A stretch of DNA of 64,000 bases from Nymphaea colorata (lineage: Eukaryota; Streptophyta; Magnoliopsida; Nymphaeales; Nymphaeaceae), in assembly GCF_008831285.2 (NCBI RefSeq), contig NC_045139.1, positions 26,946,308 to 27,010,307 of the forward strand, in the 5' to 3' direction. Each line of letters begins with the position of its first letter. Positions within the stretch are counted from its first letter, which is position 1. A program made the position numbers and the translations under genes. Shown one piece after another: positions 61,308 to 64,000 of the stretch. The notes beneath the pieces are model-generated. The model was not told where the DNA came from, searched no databases, and saw only the letters and a list, made by a program, of their open reading frames with translations.

Positions 61308-62130
61308 TTGAAGAAATTGTATGATCGGTTTAAGTTGAAAAAGGTGATGAAGTTTGAGATGTCAGATTTTGGTCTGTTGCATCACTTTGTGGGTTTTCAA
61401 GGAAGGAAGAATAATGATGGGAGACAAGAAAAATATGCAGTGAGTTTGTTGAAGAAATTTAATTTAGATAAATGTAAGAGTAGTTATGGTCCTAACAATG
61501 TAAGAGAGAAACTCAAACTTGTTGATAAACCACTAAAGCCAATGAGTCATTATCAAAAGCATTGTAGGCAGTTTAATGTATTTGACTGATACGTGACCAA
61601 ACATTATGTTTTCATTTAGATTGATTTTAGATTTATGCATAATCCCACTGTTCATTGTCTTGAGCTGCAAAAAGAATTTTGTATTATATTTGAAGAACCT
61701 CAAATTTTGGCACTTGGCTTAAATTAGTCACTAAACTTAAATTGTACTAATAGAGGTTAGGAAAAATATGAGCGGTTCATCATGGATCCAGTGCAGAGTC
61801 TTGGATTTCAAAGAAAAAAAGTTCCATGACACTATCTTCTTTTGAAGCAAAATATGTGACTGCAACTTCTGCAACTTGTCAAACCATTTAAATGAGGCAC
61901 AACTTTGAAGATATGCAGATTCAACGGACAAAATCATCTGAAATTTTCTGCGACAACAAGGCTACTATTTATATGGCAAAAAAATCTGGTGTTGCATCAA
62001 AGGATTAATCACGTTAAACTCAAGCACCACTTTATTTGTAATGCCAATGGTGTCTCTTCCTGTGGTGATAAATATAAAATAATGGGTCATGATTATGAAA
62101 GAGTGGAACTTACTAATTAGTTAGAATTAT
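61308..62130 (+). pseudogene. Ty1/copia reverse transcriptase-RNase H fragment, copy C
   Basis: Starts at the inversion junction (K-K-L-Y-D-R-F-K), so the Y-V-D-D region is lost. It runs through K-F-E-M-S-D-F-G-L-L-H-H-F-V-G-F, E-K-Y-A-V-S-L-L-K-K-F-N and P-L-K-P-M-S-H-Y. It then extends farther than A and B into RNase H: S-S-E-I-F-C-D-N-K-A-T-I-Y-M-A-K-K at about 61935-61985. Stops and frameshifts are numerous. The extra RNase H sequence shows that A and B share a deletion here. Confidence 0.85.
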
Positions 62131-62611
62131 GGTGGTTCCATTTCTTTGTACCGTCATTGTCAGTTTCTTGTCAATTGTCTAGGATGCCCGTTCTTGGACA
62201 AGAAGAGGGACAACCTTTTATAATGGAAAATAGAGATATTCAGTCAAAGAAAAGGAAAAAACAAAAGAAGTAATGAAAGGCATGGAGAAAACCAATAGCC
62301 AGCAATTAGCAGTACTGCTGAAAAAAAGATTTTATTATGGTTGTGGCTGCTAGTAAAGTAGTAGCAATTGTCTCTATTTCCATTATTCAAGAACTTATTA
62401 TTTTCCAGCCAGTTGCTTTATTCTAGTAAATAAAGCAATTCTAGTTGAGCACATTGCGGAGGTCTTATGAAAACCCGTAACTTATGGAACTATTTAGTGG
62501 CCATATAAGCTTGAATTTTGACTGAACTCCTCTTCACAAAAAAAAAAACACAGTAAAAGAGTGCAACTATTGTCCATAACTAAGCTAGATAGCTTTTGGA
62601 CCTTTGAGCTC

Positions 62612-63570
62612 CTAGTTTACGGTGATGGGATAGACGGGCTGCTTGTTAGGGTAGAAGAGGCCCCAGTTTTGCTCGATGCCAGCGGACTTCTGGTCCTCAT
62701 TGAATAGAGCAAACACAAAAATCTCCATGGGCCCCGGCCTCTTTGGCGTGCCCTGTGCAGCATGCCTCACCAGGTTTTGGTTATAGGTCTGAGCATTCCC
62801 TATGGTAGTGACAGTCGGGTCGCCTCCAGCCGATGGCCACCCACTCTCGGACACCTGGATGGGAACACCGGCGGCACCAGCTCTCTCCATTGCTGAATAG
62901 ACAGAATCTACCATGGCATCAAACAGATTTGTATATGCCAGCCCGTTGTTAGGGTCTGTGACCACAACTCGGTTAGCGGTGAAGAGTGCATAGTCAAGTT
63001 GTATGGCCTGGCGGTTGCCCACATAGCTGAAGTACGGGTACACATTGACCATGAGAGGGGCGCCGGTGCTGGCTAGGAATTGGACGATGGGGCCCATGAA
63101 GGGAGCGGCTTGATCGGAAAATGAACCTTGAGAGGGAGGATAGGAGACGCCGATGACCACCATGGAAACGGACGTGGACACCTTGATCTGGTCCCGCAGA
63201 CCCACAGAGCCCAGGGCGTCCACCATGTTCTTCATAGCGGGGAGCACGTACTGGGCCGCGTCGCCGGGGATGACTTCGTTGCCGACGGTGATATACTTGA
63301 AGCTGACGCCCGGCGAGTATGGCTGGATGTTGCTGGAGATCCAGGAGCTGGCGAAGGAGGCGTCGTTGGCCATCCTCTGCAGATCATCGTTGGCCACATC
63401 CACATTGACTTCGATGCCCGTGTTCCTTAAGGCATTCAGTGCGTCCCCGTCTGGGCCGTACAGCCGGACCTTGTTGAAGCCCACGGACTGAATGAGCTGC
63501 ACTGCTTCCGGCCGTGACGGCAAGTTGTCGCCGAGCATCCCATAACACACTCCCACTGACTGAGCAGCAA
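62612..63570 (-). CDS. Endo-1,3-beta-glucanase, GH17 (PR-2 type), copy C, exon 2
   Basis: Exon 2 only. The acceptor (TTTCTACAG) is at 63571-63572, and exon 1 with the signal peptide should lie just past the window, given introns of 540-560 bp in A and B. The exon opens with the end of the split Val codon, then A-A-Q-S-V-G-V-C-Y-G. Both catalytic motifs are intact (I-T-V-G-N-E-V-I-P; I-Q-V-S-E-S-G-W-P-S-A-G-G) and the frame is open to a TAG in the same context as A and B. It is the most diverged of the three: a dipeptide and a single residue are missing relative to A (around K-S-A-G-I and G-G-D-P-T), and changes cluster in the first third and near the C-terminus. A middle tract is nearly identical to A. 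It is probably functional if exon 1 is present. Confidence 0.88.
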
Positions 63571-64000
63571 CTGTAGAAACAATTAGAACAGGGGTTCAGG
63601 TTGTTGGCTGTCGTATGCTAAATGCTTTCAGATTTTATATATATATACATGGCCCTTTAATTGCTGACATCGTTATTTACATTACATAAAGGCAAAAATT
63701 GTGCAAAAGGGTGTACGACGTCGAGAACGCCTCTGGTCAAGAAAATAGGGAGCCTCCATACAAAGAAAGGACAGCGAAAAAAGTTACAAGTTCAAAAAAG
63801 ACATTTAAAAAACTAAAACTTTCAAAATCCGTTAACTCCTCCCTTCTGATTTTATGGTGAACAACACTATTGGTCAGCTGGTGAACGAGTTTGAACCAAG
63901 TCATTTGCTTAACGAGTCGAGCTGGAGTTCATGAGTTGACTCATTTAAATAATCGAGTTGAGTTCGAGCTCAACACCAAACTGCCAAGTCGAGCTCAAGC
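63571..64000 (-). other. Intron of GH17 copy C (partial) with repeat insertion
   Basis: The first 100 bp next to the acceptor resemble the A and B introns. Beyond about 63700 the similarity stops. About 63860-64000 consists of GAGCTCGA-type repeat phrases like those at 16690-17060 and 50445-51010. Confidence 0.6.

Larger units (their letters stand above)
57276..64000. repeat. Segmental duplication unit C (partial)
   Basis: Third copy, running off the right edge. It is much shorter than A over the same landmarks because of a 3.8-kb loss after the CACTA remnant and a 2.7-kb loss beside an inversion. It holds copia sequence (about 61880-62270) that both A and B lack. Confidence 0.88.

Noticed and set aside
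1-64000. tRNA, rRNA, CRISPR or operon-like systems
   Set aside because: None could be recognised; spaced repeats are microsatellites or transposon-derived, and the gene structures are eukaryotic.

Overview
This is a stretch of AT-rich plant nuclear DNA, almost certainly from an angiosperm: intron-containing genes, plant GH17 (PR-2 type) beta-1,3-glucanases, and plant-type CACTA, hAT, Ty1/copia and Ty3/gypsy elements. I cannot name the species. The only convincing host genes are three GH17 glucanases on the minus strand (about 11.9-13.4 kb, 42.6-44.2 kb and 62.6-63.6 kb). The third is cut by the right window edge.

The window is a tandem segmental duplication. Unit A is about 1-23526, unit B about 23527-57275 and unit C runs from about 57276 past the end. 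Each unit reads in the same order: a decayed CACTA (TNP2-like) transposase on the minus strand, several kb of anonymous DNA, a decayed Raf-like protein kinase exon (A and B only), a decayed copia reverse transcriptase/RNase H fragment on the plus strand, and the GH17 gene. In A and B this is followed by about 10 kb of microsatellite- and repeat-rich sequence. The sequenced part of C ends inside its GH17 intron.

The units differ mainly by mobile DNA. Unit A carries a 3.6-kb hAT transposon with an apparently intact transposase (19716-23347). Unit B carries a 7-kb defective Ty3/gypsy chromovirus (26955-33931), a 248-bp hAT-type MITE with a clean 8-bp target duplication (45252-45499), and a 2.3-kb solo LTR with a 5-bp target duplication (54054-56370). 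It also has about 2.7 kb that A lacks, which contains an older duplicated block, and several short tandem duplications. Unit C has lost about 3.8 kb after the CACTA fragment and carries an inverted segment of about 0.5 kb beside another 2.7-kb loss. A and B share a deletion in the copia fragment that C lacks, so A and B are the closer pair. This agrees with their GH17 proteins, which differ at 9 of 342 residues.

Functionally the locus is a small array of secreted, two-exon endo-beta-1,3-glucanases, probably defence-related, each with both catalytic glutamates. The C gene shows a patchy similarity pattern that suggests gene conversion with A/B. No tRNA, rRNA, CRISPR or prokaryotic system is visible.
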